Origin: Cryptomeria japonica
Lineage: Eukaryota > Streptophyta > Pinopsida > Cupressales > Cupressaceae
DNA: 64,000 nt
Direction: 5' to 3'
NCBI RefSeq assembly: GCF_030272615.1
Contig: NC_081409.1
Coordinates: 204,291,949-204,355,948, forward strand
Below the pieces are notes generated by a model. The model was not told the origin of the DNA and made no database searches. It saw only the letters and a program-made list of their open reading frames with translations. Below are positions 36,449 through 48,788 of the stretch, one piece after another; the first letter of the stretch is position 1; each line of letters starts with the position of its first letter. A program made the translations under genes and the position numbers.

Positions 36449-39400
36449 ATGGTTGAAACCCGTCTTCAAAAATCTAGGAGAAAAGCTAAAGAAGCTCAAG
36501 GGTCCGTAAACATGAGTTCTTATGAGTATGACAATGATGTCTTCTACAATCCTGAGCACACTACATTACCAGACATGAATGTTTATAGACACAATCCAAA
36601 TATGGAAAGCGCAAACGCTATACACAACGCTACACACAATGACAATGTTGACAATTCTTCAATACTATCAGCAGACATACAAGAATCTATAATGGATCCT
36701 CAATTCAATAGATTGGTTGAAGAGATAATGAGGAGAGATCGTCAATACTTTCGAAGCATGATGGCACAAAGTGGAGCTAAAATACCACATGATTTTGACT
36801 TATCTCAACTTATGGAAAGTAGACCTTCACAACAAACTCAACCAAATAGTGGAGGACCCAATAATATGATGCCGGAGTCACCATCAGTTTTACTTCAGAA
36901 ACCAGCAATCCCACATACACAAGCTCAAATGCATGATACTTACACTCAAAGACCATCATGGAGGCCTTATGTTCAAACACATGCTCAAGATATGGGTCAA
37001 CCAAGACAAATGGATACTCAAGGACTTCCTCAAAATTTTGACACAAGAAGACCTCATGCCAAAATTGGGGGCAACATAATGGAAAATGAAAGGCCCATTG
37101 AATATGGTTTATATACACAAAACAGATATGGGGTCCCTCAACAAGAAATTATGCCAAGTGCTCCATACATGTCACAACAATATAGACCTCCATATGGACA
37201 TGTCTACGATCAGTATCATCCATATATGCAACAAGCTCCTCCTCAAATGGGTGTTTCAAACATGGGATATGCTACAAGAAATCCATCTCCTCCCAAAAAT
37301 AATTTGGAGCAACAAATTAGAGATCTACAAAAGAAAGTGGAAGACATGGGCACATCAAAACCCACATATACTATGAGAGATATATGCCCTTATCCCTTTG
37401 ATAAGAGCATTCCAATGCCTCCGTTTCCTCCGCACTTTGCAACGCCGAAATTCGACAAATATAGAGGGAGAGGAGACCCCAAGGCACACATAAGACAATT
37501 CTTCACAGCTTGCATTGAGGTAGCGACAGAAGAAACATACTTAATGAGGTTGTTCCCACAGAGCTTAGGAGATCAAGCGATGGAATGGTTTTCTCAATTA
37601 CCTCCTGGTATTAAGTCATGGGGCGACTTGGCAGAGGCATTCATTCAACATTTCTCTTACAACATTGAAACAGATGTCTCAGTTACTACCTTGTGCAATA
37701 CGAAACAAAAAGAAGGAGAATCTTTTGTGTCATTTTTACAAAGATGGAGAAACTTAGCTAGCAGATGCTCTTGCGAAATTCCGCAAAAATAAATGGTGGA
37801 GATGTTCACACAAAATGTTAACAAGGCTATTGGCTATGATCTCAGAAAAGCTTGTTTGTCTACATTTAAGGATGTCATTGAAAAGGGCCTAGCAACAGAA
37901 AAGGTCTTGATTGAACAAGGAGTTATCAAACTATTCAAAGAAAAGAAAGAGGACTTTAAGGGAAAGGACAAACCAAAGTTTTGGAACAAGAACAAGAACA
38001 CAGTTAATGATGGTGTTGTTGATGCCAACACAGTGAGACCAAAGTTCATCTTTTCTGGATCAAATTCTACCAACAATCAAGTGAACAATCAAACGGCTGC
38101 TAAACCACGAAGGAAGTACACTCCATTGGGAGAACCACTTGAATCAGTATTCAAAAAGCTTGTAGCAAACAAAGTGATCACGGTCCCAGATTTTCCTCCA
38201 TATGAACCAAAGGTAAAACCGAATTGGTGGAATGATGATGAATATTGTGAATTTCATAAGAGCAAGGGTCACAAGACAAGTAATTGCCATCGATTGAAAA
38301 ACATTGTACAAGATCTCATTGACAGAGGAGATATTGAGATTGAGGGACATTCATCTAACCAAGAGCATGAGGTGTTTAAGGAACCATTCCCAAAACATGA
38401 CAAGGGAAAAGGCAAAGTCACAGATGATCAAGCCAATTACACCAGAACATCTTACAATTATGATTCCACTATTAATCACATCTCAATGGACAATCATATT
38501 TCTACCATTACTATCAAAAATAAAAATCCTGAGAATCCTCCTCAGCGACCTAAAATTGTCCTAAAAGGTGTGGGATCTTCGTCCGCATCTACTTCTGAAT
38601 GTCATGTTACAACCCGTCGAGGTAAGATCACATTGCCAGGTACCTCTACTAAGAATACCAATCTTTCGTCAACTAAGCCTGAGTACGATCTTGTAGAGCA
38701 ATTAGGGAAAACACCCGCACTCATCTCTATTCTTGAGCTCTTACGTATATCTCCTGCACATAAAGCTGTCCTTGACAAAACCTTGAGAGATACTGCTGTC
38801 CCTACTGATCTGAACGTGGATCAGTTTCAAGCCATGGTGGGATACCTATCTGTTCCACACTCCCTCACATTCACAGAAGCCGATGACGCCTCCATAAGTC
38901 AGCCTCATAATGCACCTCTACATATTGAAGCCTTCATACATAAACACCGAATAAAACGAGTCCTGATAGATGGAGGAGCAGGTCTTAATATTTGTACATT
39001 GAGCACCATCAGACAATTGGGATATTCTGACAAAGCTGTGAATGCTACAAACCAAATCACTATTAAGGCTTATGATGATGAAGAGCGTTCGTCCAAGGGC
39101 ACAGTCATCTTACCACTAAGAATAGGGCCAGTCACAAAGGACGTGATTTGTCAAGTCCTGGATCTAGACCTCACATATAACATATTGCTAGGACATCCGT
39201 GGATTCATGAAATGAGAGCAGTCCCATCAACGTACCATCAGTGCATAAAATTTCCTCATAATGGAGTCGAGGTAACGGTCAATGGTGATCCAAATCCATT
39301 CATATATTGCAATAACTTGAGATCACATACTGAGATTATCATTCCCAGCAATCGTGAGGCTACTCCTTCTTCAGCATATATTGATCCTGAGTCATTAAAG

Positions 39401-42400
39401 CCCTCGACATCCAAACAAGGTGAACTTAGAGCCAAGTTTCAAGACAAAGGCATGGAAGAATACACTCTGAATCAAACAATGTTCTTACGACAAGTCATGA
39501 ACTCCCCCAAGGAATATGGGAGACCACATCCTAATAAGCAAATCTCCATCATGCTCCTCAAATGGGATCCTACCGTCTTTCAAAAATGGGGCGAACTAGA
39601 GGAAGAAAGTTTATATAAAATGCTATATAAGGACGCTGAAGATGATACACATGATCAAATTATAATACCCTGTGAAAACTATGGTAAAGGTTTCAAAATT
39701 CTGCAGAGATTCGGGTATGATGGAAAAAGTCCTCTCGGACTACGCAAAGAAGGTGTCATGGAGCCTCTACAACCTGAGCTAACTACAAGAAGGGAACGCT
39801 CTAAGGGGCTTGGTTTTCTAAATCCCAAGATTCAAAACAAGAGAACAAAACAGATATGGCGAGTCAAAGTGGCTGAAGTTCAACAAGAGGATAATTATTC
39901 CACAGACTCCAATGAGTGGGAATGGGGTTCAGACAAATCCTCCAGCGACTATGAACTTAATGAGACATTTAGAGAGCCAGATGAACCTACAGAGGAGGAG
40001 GAGTTTTACAAGAAATTCAGAGTTGGTCAAGAACCGACCCATAAGGATCCCGCACAAGCTTCGTTTCAGGGCCCTAGGTCAGGATCACATAGGATGAGGA
40101 CACCTGTCCCTGAGGGTGCTACTAGTGATGATAATTTGGACTCACTCACGATCGACACTGATGAGGAGAGTGCCATTGACGACCTCGATGACTACCTTGA
40201 CATACCTGAATATAACCACATCTTCACTATTAGCCTTGCGGACTCTAAAAACACTAAAGACCTTCCCCTCGTTCACCCCCAACTCATTGACTGGGATCAG
40301 GATGGACCACCACAGTTTGATACATTTCAAAATGACGAAGCTATTGTTGATTATCTTGGCATTCGCGATGATCTTCCTCTTGGAGACCATAAAGCAGGAT
40401 ACGCCATAGAGCTAAATAACATGGCATACTTTGGTGAGGGTGTCGGGCCTTCTAGTCGCAAAAATGTGAAAATAAAGACAAAACAAGGGTCTTATGGCGA
40501 AAACCACACTGTGGCGCTCTCTGACTCTAAAAAAGTAAAAAGAAAGGACGTATCTGAGGGTGAAAACCTCTCTGAGGCGCCCGAAGATGGAAGGCTTGAC
40601 ATTCTCCCAGCATCATACGAGGAAAAATCATCCATGTTGGTAGAGGAGACTATAAAGACAAACATTGGTACAGCAGAGGTTCCACACAACATATTTTTGG
40701 CTCAATCATTGACAGAGGCCGAGAAAGCAAGGTTCATAAGCTTCTTTAAGGAACGACAAGTCAACTTCACATGGTCTTATGCTGATATGCCTGGACTAGA
40801 CCCCGACTTAGTAATGTATCATTTAACAGTCAAACCGGGGGCAAAACCAGTAAAACAGAAATTGAGGAAAATGCATCCACAGGTGGCATTGCTAGTCAAG
40901 GCAGAGCTGGAGAAATTACTAGATGTCGGATTCATACGCCCAATTGATTATCCCGAATGGATTTCCAACTTAGTACCTGTTAGCAAACCAGATCGCAGCA
41001 TCCGAATATGTACAGACTTCAGGGATATCAACAAGGCTTGTCCGAAGGACGATTTCCCATTACCAAACATTGATTTAATTGTTGATCTCACAGCAGGCCA
41101 TGAGATGTTATCTTTAATGGACGGATTCTCTGGATATAATCAGATCAGGATTGCACCTGAAGATCAACATAAAACATCATTCACTTGTCCATGGGGAACC
41201 TTCTGCTGGAATGTCATGCCCTTTGGGCTGAAAAATGTAGGTGCCACGTATCAACGAGCCATGACTACTATCTTCCATGATCTCATGCATGTAAAGGTGG
41301 AAGATTATGTCGACGACCTTTTGGTTAAATCAATAGACAGAAATACACACTTGGACATACTTTCAGTTGCTTTTGATAGGCTGGAAAAATACAAGGTAAG
41401 ATTAAATCCAAAGAAATGTGTCTTTGGAGTAACCTCCGGGAAGCTCCTAGGATTCATTGTGTCTAAAAGAGGAATAGAAGCGGATCCAGCAAAAGTCAAG
41501 GCTATCTTGGACATGCCGCCACCCAAGAATATCAGTCAACTTCGGTCTTTACAAGGGAGACTCCAGTCCATACGAAGATTCATAGCACAACTTGCAGATA
41601 AGTGTAATCCTTTCCAGCACCTGCTACACAAAAACATTAAGTTCAAATGGGATGAGAACTGTCAACAGGCTTTTCAGGCACTTAAAGACTATCTTTTGAA
41701 CCCGCCAGTTTTGATGCCACCAATTCCGGATCAACCATTGCTACTTTACATATCAGCTACTCCAACAGCACTGGGGGCACTACTAGCACAGCAAATATCT
41801 GACGGCAAGGAAAAAGCAGTCTACTATATCAGTCGCACATTGGTGGGATATGAGCTAAACTACACACCAATTGAGCGTGCATGTCTCGTTGTGGTCTTCG
41901 CTTCACAAAAATTACGACATTATATGCTCACTCACAAGACCAAGTTGATTGCCAGAATTGATCCACTAAAATATATGCTCAACAAAGCTACACTTACTGG
42001 GCGACTGGCCAAGTGGGTAATGATTTTGAGTGAATTCGACATTGAATACGTGGACAGAAAAGCAATCAAAGGACAAGCCATCGCAGATCAACTGGCAGAT
42101 GCTCCCATGATAGATGATGTTCCTCTACAGTCAGAATTTCCAGATGAGTCCATTCTAACAATATCACCTGCAAAGCCATGGCAACTATACTTTGATGGCT
42201 CATACACACAGCATGGGGCAGGAGCGGGTATACTCTTTATAACTTCCCAAGGTGATTCTATACCAAAGTCATACCGCTTATCATTTCCTTGCACCAACAA
42301 TATAGCGGAATACGAGGCATTAACAACTGGGTTAAGAATTGCAGTTCAGTGGAAGATCCAGGAACTTCGTGTTTTTGGCGATTCTCAACTTGTCATCCGT

Positions 42401-43927
42401 CAAGCAACTGATGATTATCAAACAAAAGATGAAAAGCTAATGCCTTACAAACAACTGGTAGATGATCTGAAACAACACTTTGCAAAGATAGAGTTTGAGC
42501 AGATACCAAGAGAACAGAATCGCGCTGCTGATGCCATGGCTACAATTGCTTCACTCATTGACCTACCGCAAAATGAGACCTGTTATGAGTTCCTGGTTGA
42601 CAACCTGCTGATTCCGTCATATGAGATCACTCCTACGGAAATGATATGTGTTGTTGGTCCTGAATCCCAGTTATATGGTTCCATATTCACATACCTTCGC
42701 GACAACATCTTACCTCCCGATTTATCGAACAACCAACGCCGCACTTTCATCTGCCAATCCTCCCGATACGTTATCCTAGCTGATATCCTATACCGACGAG
42801 GTCTAGATGGCACCCTCCTTAGATGTTTAGAGAGTGACGAAGCTCAGATTGCGTTACGAGAAGTGCACGAAGGGATATGTGGTCCACATACTAGTGGTCC
42901 TACCTTGGCCAAGAAACTCATCAGGACTGGATACTACTAGCCTACGATGGAAAAAGATGCATATCAGTTTGTCAAGAGGTGTAAGCAGTGTCAAATTCAT
43001 GGAGACCTCATACATGCACCAGCACAGGAACTACAGCCACTTGCATCTCCTTGGCCCTTTTGTCAGTGGGGACTCGATCTCATAGGCAAGATTCACCCTC
43101 CTTCTTCCAATGGACATAAATTCATTATCACAGCCACAGAGTATTTCACAAAGTGGATTGAAGCCGTGCCTCTCACACAAGTTACTGGGAAACAAATCGC
43201 TACTTTCATCCTGAACTACATCATTTGCCAATACGGGATTCCTACTTCCATTATCACCGATAACGGGCGTCCTTTCAAGAACCAGGATGTTCGTGAACTC
43301 TGTGAGCGCTTCCATATCTCTCATCGTTTCTCCACACCATATTACCCCCAAGGTAATGGCCAAGCTGAGGCGTCTAACAAAACAATTCTCAAAATACTTA
43401 AAAAGACAGTCGACGACGCTGGCCGTAACTGGCATGTCCAACTCAATCCTGCACTTTGGGCCTATCGTACCAGTGTCCGCACACCTACAGGGGCTACACC
43501 TTACTCACTTGTCTACGGTGCTGAAGCCATCTTGCCTATTGAGGTCGAGTTACCTTCTTTACGGGTCTCCTTGAGAAACATAATCAACGATGAAGACTAC
43601 AGGGTCTCTCGCTTACAAGAACTAGAACTGCTGGAGGAACGACGACACACTGCTTTTAATCATCTCAAGGCTTACCAACAACGAATGAGTCGCAGTTACA
43701 ATCACAAGGTCAAGCCTCGCAAATTTGAGGTAGGTGACTTAGTCCTCAGAGAGAACCCCAAGAATCAGCAAGATAGAGAAAAGAAGGGCAAATTTGAACC
43801 CAACTGGCTTGGTCCTTACATCATCACAGCAGCATATGGATCTGGGGCATATCAACTCTCAACTACAGAAGGGGAATCTTTGGAGGATCCTATCAACAGC
43901 ATGCACCTTCGCAGGTTCTACACATAA
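36449..43927 (+). pseudogene. Tat gag-pol polyprotein, interrupted by two stops
   Basis: One frame runs 36,449-43,927 with only two stops: TAA 37,790-37,792 and TAG 42,938-42,940. The gag domain is around 37,400-37,900 (PKAHIRQFF, AMEWFSQLPPG), so the first stop cuts inside the capsid domain rather than at a gag/pol border. Then come a knuckle-like CEFHKSKGHKTSNC (38,246), protease (LIDGGAG, 38,963), a G-patch-like segment (39,670-39,830), RT with YVDD (41,306), a gypsy RNase H, a second RNase H (FDGS, AEYEAL, GDSQLV, NRAADA; 42,180-42,560), then integrase. Integrase catalytic residues are Asp in LDLIG, Asp in TDNG and Glu in GQAEA, with 35 residues between the last two. The second stop lies in the integrase HHCC zinc region, where Trp would suit the context. 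As it stands the copy cannot make full-length polyprotein without read-through. Confidence 0.93.
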
Positions 43928-45601
43928 GCTCTTTTTGAGTATCCTAATGCAAAAATACAAAAAAATCAAAAAATTCAAAAATACAAAAAAAATAAAAAAT
44001 AAAAAATAAAAAAAAATTGAAAAATCGAGAAAAGTAAAGAAAAATAATTTCGTCCAACGGTGAAAACCACTTCGGTGGCGCCCTGGGCAAGTACCATGGT
44101 GAAAACTGGGTCACCAGCGCCATGCGTAGAGACTTTGCTCCTCCCTCTTTCAGGATTCTCTTTCATCTTTTCATTTCGCACACACTCACGACCAATTCAC
44201 TCACAATAAACTTACCCATTCCCATCATGGCTTGTTATTGATCTACCCAAGATTGGTTAGCCATTCATAATAAACCCTCCCTTTTCACTCCCTTTCCATC
44301 CATAATAAATCAGATCCTATCTGTGACTACGGCCAATTCCTACATCTAGTAATGGGTGTGGAACTGAGAACATCACATGTTTCGAGGAGTACAGTTTCTT
44401 CTAGTTTCCTTCAAGTCTATCCGCGCGCAATCCGCAATAAAGCAACATTTGCATCGCAAATCCGCAATAAAGTTTCGTCTTCTCCACAATAAAGTATCAG
44501 TTTCATGGATTCAGTCAGTTTCAAATGAGACACAGCAGCAACAATGAGCTTCAACAAAATCAAATCTTTCAACAGACTCAGACAACATATGGTTCAGTGC
44601 TATCTATCCTTTTTGTGAAAGTGAACATTGTGACCACAATCAAAATTTGACTTATACAAGTGACAAGAGACACTAAACTTGAGGACTACAGTGGATGTTG
44701 GTGTCGAGTCTTGGTTTTCTTTTGGTTTTATCTTTTTGGTGACATGTCTTTTAGCTTTTCTAGGATGTCTTTGACTAGAGATTCTATCTCCAGGATGTCT
44801 TTGACTAGAAAGGCGAGGATGAGGTATCGTCACTTATTTGCATTTGCTGTCTGTGGATTGTCTTTTAGTAATGCTATGACTTGTCCAAGGATATGAGGAC
44901 ACTGTGAGTCTAGTATGAACTGGGGCATTCCTTGTTTGTGACTGTCTTATCTCCATGCAAACAGGTACAATGACTTTCTGGGCCGAACAAATGCCTCGAT
45001 TGTCATAACCTATTCTGCCATAATAAAGCTCAATGATGATAATGCACAAGAAGCTCTTTCACGTTCATATCCTCTGTCTTTCATCCCCCTTTCTTGATTG
45101 ACTTCCATCGTCCTTCTCGAGTCCGTGTAGCCCGCTATCACATGACTGAGTATAATGACACACCAAAAAACATTTGCATTTCATATAGTTGCACCTACAT
45201 CACCACATATAAGCATTTCATACATACATATAGATATCACAATTGCATCACATCCTGCATACACATGTTAGCACATCTCACATTCTCATTAAGTAAATAA
45301 TCATTTGCATTATCATATTCATTTGCATCACATATACAACATAAAAGAACAAAAAAATATATATATATTGCATTGCATCATATACATATTTGCATCCATA
45401 TCATAAACATCACATAAGAACATTTCATCACATAAGGTACACATGCATATAGCTGCCGCAAAAAATGAATCATCTCATATATAATCAAATGTGTCATAAT
45501 ACAATGATGTCAAAAGAATCATATGGTTACAAAAGAATCACCCGCAGGTGTCTACAATACAATAATGGTACATATACTGATACAATGGGAGCCCACTATA
45601 G
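43928..45601 (+). other. Tat noncoding region after integrase
   Basis: It begins with an A-rich tract (43,950-44,050). Two copies of GGTGAAAAC at 44,059 and 44,098 each precede a GGCGCC or AGCGCC block. Several AATAAA motifs (for example CGCAATAAAG at about 44,427 and 44,466) could serve for polyadenylation of the sense transcript. AGGATGTCTTTGACTAGA is repeated at about 44,762 and 44,792. No gene seen. Confidence 0.6.
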
Positions 45602-47596
45602 CTATGAGGAACTCCCTCCCTCGGAGCCACCTCGCCTCGACGGAGTCTGAGCTATAGATGGACCCGCCCCTGGATCCCCCTGTCTCTCTGGTGGTGGTGG
45701 AGGCCCCATAACCCCACCGCTGGATGCCTGTCTCCTGCGGCTCCCTCCTGTAGCCGTCGCTGTGCGCGACGATCTATGGAAGCTCCTAGCCCGCTGATCT
45801 GCTGGCACGGCTGCATAATATAGATCCCTCCAGTAGGCGATCTCCTCTCCGGCTCGCAAAACATATGCGTAGCCTGCCCCTGCATCCTCTGCTACCCGCC
45901 TCCCTGCCCTCAGAGCTGTCTCGGCCTCGGTGTATCTCTGGATGGCTTGATCCCTCTCCCGCTCTATGTCTCAGACCCTGATCCTGAGGTGGTTCCTCTC
46001 TCGAACCAAATCCTCAATCTCATCTGCCTGGCCCTGGCAGATCTCCCGCAGTCTAAGCACCTCATCCTCCTCAGAGTCTCCGCTCTCCGTCCCTGCCTGT
46101 GGCTCCTCCTCTACAGGTGCCTGTCCCTGTGCCTCTGCCTGCACCTGTCCCTGTGCCTGTATAGGTACCTGTGGCTGTACCTGTCTCTGTCCCTCTGGCT
46201 GCACCTATCTCTGTCCCTCTCTGGGACCCTGTGCTGCTGGCACCTGTAGGGGCAGTCCACCTCGTCCTCTCACCACTGGAGCTGCTCTCTCCTGACCTCC
46301 CTCCCTCTGAGGTGCTACCCGTCTCTCTCCCACCACTCCCCTCCGCCTCCGCCGGCCCCTACCTCCATCCCCTCCTCCCTCATCATCCTCTCCTCCACCC
46401 TCTCCATCCACTAGCTCTGCTGGATCTGTCAACCTAGGAAATGGATGCTCTGCCCAGTACGCAGAGTACTCTGCATCCATCCCTGCAGCATCTACCTCTG
46501 GCCACATGTCCCATGGCATCGACATCATCTCCGCTAGCTGCATAACTGCCTGATCATATGATAGCAGTGGGCCAAACTGCACCTGATCTCTGACCGTACG
46601 GGCATACATGCCCGAGCCTCGGGGCATCCTCTGAATCCTGCCATACTGCCTGCATACCCTATCCACCAGCTGTCTCTCTAATATATAGGGCGTCCGCCCA
46701 ATCAGGTACCTGCTCCGGAAGGTGTAGGGCAGCTCCAGTGCATCGTCCTCCCACTCCTCGCACCCCAGGTACGGCCTCCAGATCACCATGTCAATGTCAT
46801 CAATGACTCTCCTCCAGTGCTCCAATCTCCCAATCCGAGGCTGGGATGTAATCATCGCATATAGGTGCACAAAACTCTGTCCCTGTCCTCTGCCTCTGAA
46901 ATGAATAGGCCGTGTGATGGGAAGGTGCTCATAGGCCCACACCTGCAAGAGAGTCACACCGCAGCCCAACCCCACTGATCCATGGTATACAAACTGATGC
47001 AGCTCATAATACAAATGTGCTAGGACACATGGCCCCCATGCATACCTAGTGTGCTCTGCCATCAGCGTCTCCAAGGCCCCTCCCCAGCCCACTGCCAATC
47101 CTTGTGTGGCCCTGTCTGGACATAAGTATCCACTGATAACTCCCCCAACAATTGCCGGCAATGCTAATCCTGTGGCAGTCATGGTGTCCCAGGCTACATG
47201 GCCTGCTCGCATCTCCAACTCAGGATCCTGAAAGACCCATCTCAAGGCCTCCCTGTCACCATCACGGTCGTAGGGGATCAACTCTCCATCAATGGGAACA
47301 TGTAATATCCTGTATACATCCTCTAAGGTCACTGTCATCTCACCCATCGGCAGGTGAAACGTGCATGTCTCTGAGTGCCATCTCTCGGCCAACGCAGTCA
47401 ACAACCCCATGTTTGCCCGAAACTCGGGCACATAGAGCATATGTGTGAGACCCATCTCCTCAACAGAAATCATGTCCTGGATAGACAACTCTGGTCGCAG
47501 TCTCTGTGTCGACGGGAATCTCTCCCGTGACTCCAACATCGGCAAATACTCCTGCAGTCAAGCAAATCAATCTTGTTAGTTATCGTGGCATTCACT

Positions 47597-47915
47597 GTTT
47601 ATCACAAAATGCTACTTGCTACCTAAATGCATATGGCTATCTACCCTAGTGACACTCACTGTTCATCACAAAGTGTTGCTATTTATCCTAGTAGTGCTCC
47701 CTGTTCATCACAAAGTACTACGTGTGTGACATTCCCTGTTCATCACAAAGTGTCACTCACATTCGCACTCCCTGTTCATCACAAAGTGCTGCATATCCTG
47801 GTGCTCCCTGTTCATCACAAAGTGCCTTGATCTATCCTAATCTTCCCAGAGGACCTGCTTGAGTGTATCCTCTCAGCAACTTATCCAATCGACAGCGTAT
47901 GTTCATCACAGAACT
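47597..47915 (-). repeat. ~36 bp array with GTTCATCACAAAGT
   Basis: Near-identical copies start at 47,661, 47,703, 47,738, 47,774 and 47,810 (spacing 42, 35, 36, 36). Weaker copies are at 47,597 and 47,901. The array lies in the antisense intron close to its 3' splice site. Confidence 0.88.
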
Positions 47916-47949
47916 GCCGATTTGACCTAAAGGACTAAAACCATGCATT

Positions 47950-48260
47950 TAAACACACAAACGCACTGTTTCAACACACACGCGCTTTTAACTCATAAAC
48001 GCTCTTATAGACTGCATAAACGCGCCTCTGCAACACAGACGCGCTTTCTGAACACAAACGTGCCTATGCCATACACAAACGCGACCAGGGAACACAGACG
48101 TCCCTGCATGACATAAACGCTACTAAAAATCACAGACGCTGCTGAATTTCACAAACGCGTCCGCAATCAACACAAACGTGGTTCCAGGCACAGACGCGCC
48201 TGGACCCGACACAGACGCGCCTGTTGGACACAAATGCGCCTGGCGCTGACACAGACGCGG
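47950..48260 (-). repeat. GCGTCTGTG motif array on the minus strand
   Basis: Seen on the plus strand as five exact CACAGACGC copies (about 48,034; 48,131; 48,189; 48,209; 48,250) with about ten near matches such as CACAAACGC. Read in the direction of the antisense gene it is the same motif as in the sense leader. Confidence 0.82.
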
Positions 48261-48532
48261 TTGCGCGTTTTTGCACTTCTACACTATCCTATTCCTAGCG
48301 CATTTATTGCTCCTAAACATGCATTAATGACAAAACTCGAAATGCGTGAAAGTACGAGGAGGTTTTTGGGTACTTACCGGCTCTCCTGCATCGGCTGGTC
48401 GCTGGAATCGGCGGACACGGTCGAATCTATGAACGAATGCCATCGCTGCTGACTGCTGCTGCTCTTTTCTCGCTCTGCACTGTGATCTTCTATGGGTGTG
48501 GATGACAATGAGGATGTCTTTTGCCCGTGGTC

Positions 48533-48540
48533 TATCTTAT
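48533..48540 (-). promoter_or_regulatory. TATA box of the antisense gene
   Basis: CTATAAGA on the minus strand, about 90 bp upstream of the proposed ATG at 48,443. It is inside the element and outside the LTR, so the antisense gene appears to have its own promoter. Prediction only. Confidence 0.55.
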
Positions 48541-48774
48541 AGCCTACCCTAGCCCTCGCCCTCATTTTCCCGAGTCAATCTTCCTCATCCCGTGACTTTG
48601 TCACTTTATCCAATCAGTCCATTCTATCCCATCTTTCTTATCGAGAGATTGTCTGCAATCTTTCCAGACTTTTTCATCCAATCTCTCGAGGGGGCATATC
48701 ATTCCCATCCTGGGGCAACTCTGTATCAGTTCATCTTGTCTTCTTTGAAACAACGCGACAAGCCGCATTGTCTC

Positions 48775-48788
48775 AAAGAGGGGCAAAA
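48775..48788 (+). other. Polypurine tract of Tat element
   Basis: AAAGAGGGGCAAAA directly precedes the 3' LTR. Confidence 0.8.

Larger units (their letters stand above)
47552..48377 (-). other. Intron of the antisense PMD gene
   Basis: 826 bp, GT...AG. It holds both a ~36 bp array and a CACAGACGC array. Removing it gives an unbroken join between exon 1 and the PMD exon. Confidence 0.75.
45602..48443 (-). pseudogene. Antisense PMD (plant mobile domain) gene of the Tat element
   Basis: On the strand opposite gag-pol. Exon 1 is 48,443-48,378 (22 codons, MAFVHRFDRV...), with a strong donor GTAAGT at 48,377-48,372. The intron ends CTGCAG at 47,552. Exon 2 from 47,551 joins in frame (EYLPMLESRERF). 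Exon 2 encodes a PMD: RPELSIQDMISVEEMG, ALAERWHSETCTFHLP, GEMTVTLEDVYRILHVPIDG and LLQVWAYEHLP are typical. Then follow a Gly/Asp/Arg-rich linker (about 46,300-46,420), a Gln/Pro-rich repeat region and a charged probable coiled coil (about 45,860-46,080), ending at 45,602. Two in-frame stops, TAG 46,207-46,205 and TGA 45,973-45,971, follow the PMD itself, so a 446-codon exon 2 product with the complete PMD could still be made. PMD proteins include the MAIN/MAIL factors and transposon-borne relatives. Function in this element is unknown. Confidence 0.88.

Noticed and set aside
46171-46437. Plus-strand Leu/Pro/Ser-rich ORFs at 45,947-46,437
   Set aside because: They are the complement of the Gln/Arg/Glu-rich tail of the antisense PMD gene, which has the better domain evidence.
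48374-48565. 63-residue minus-strand ORF as the first exon of the PMD gene
   Set aside because: Its frame (ending ...MQESR) would be out of frame with the PMD exon after splicing. The other frame, starting at ATG 48,443, joins correctly.
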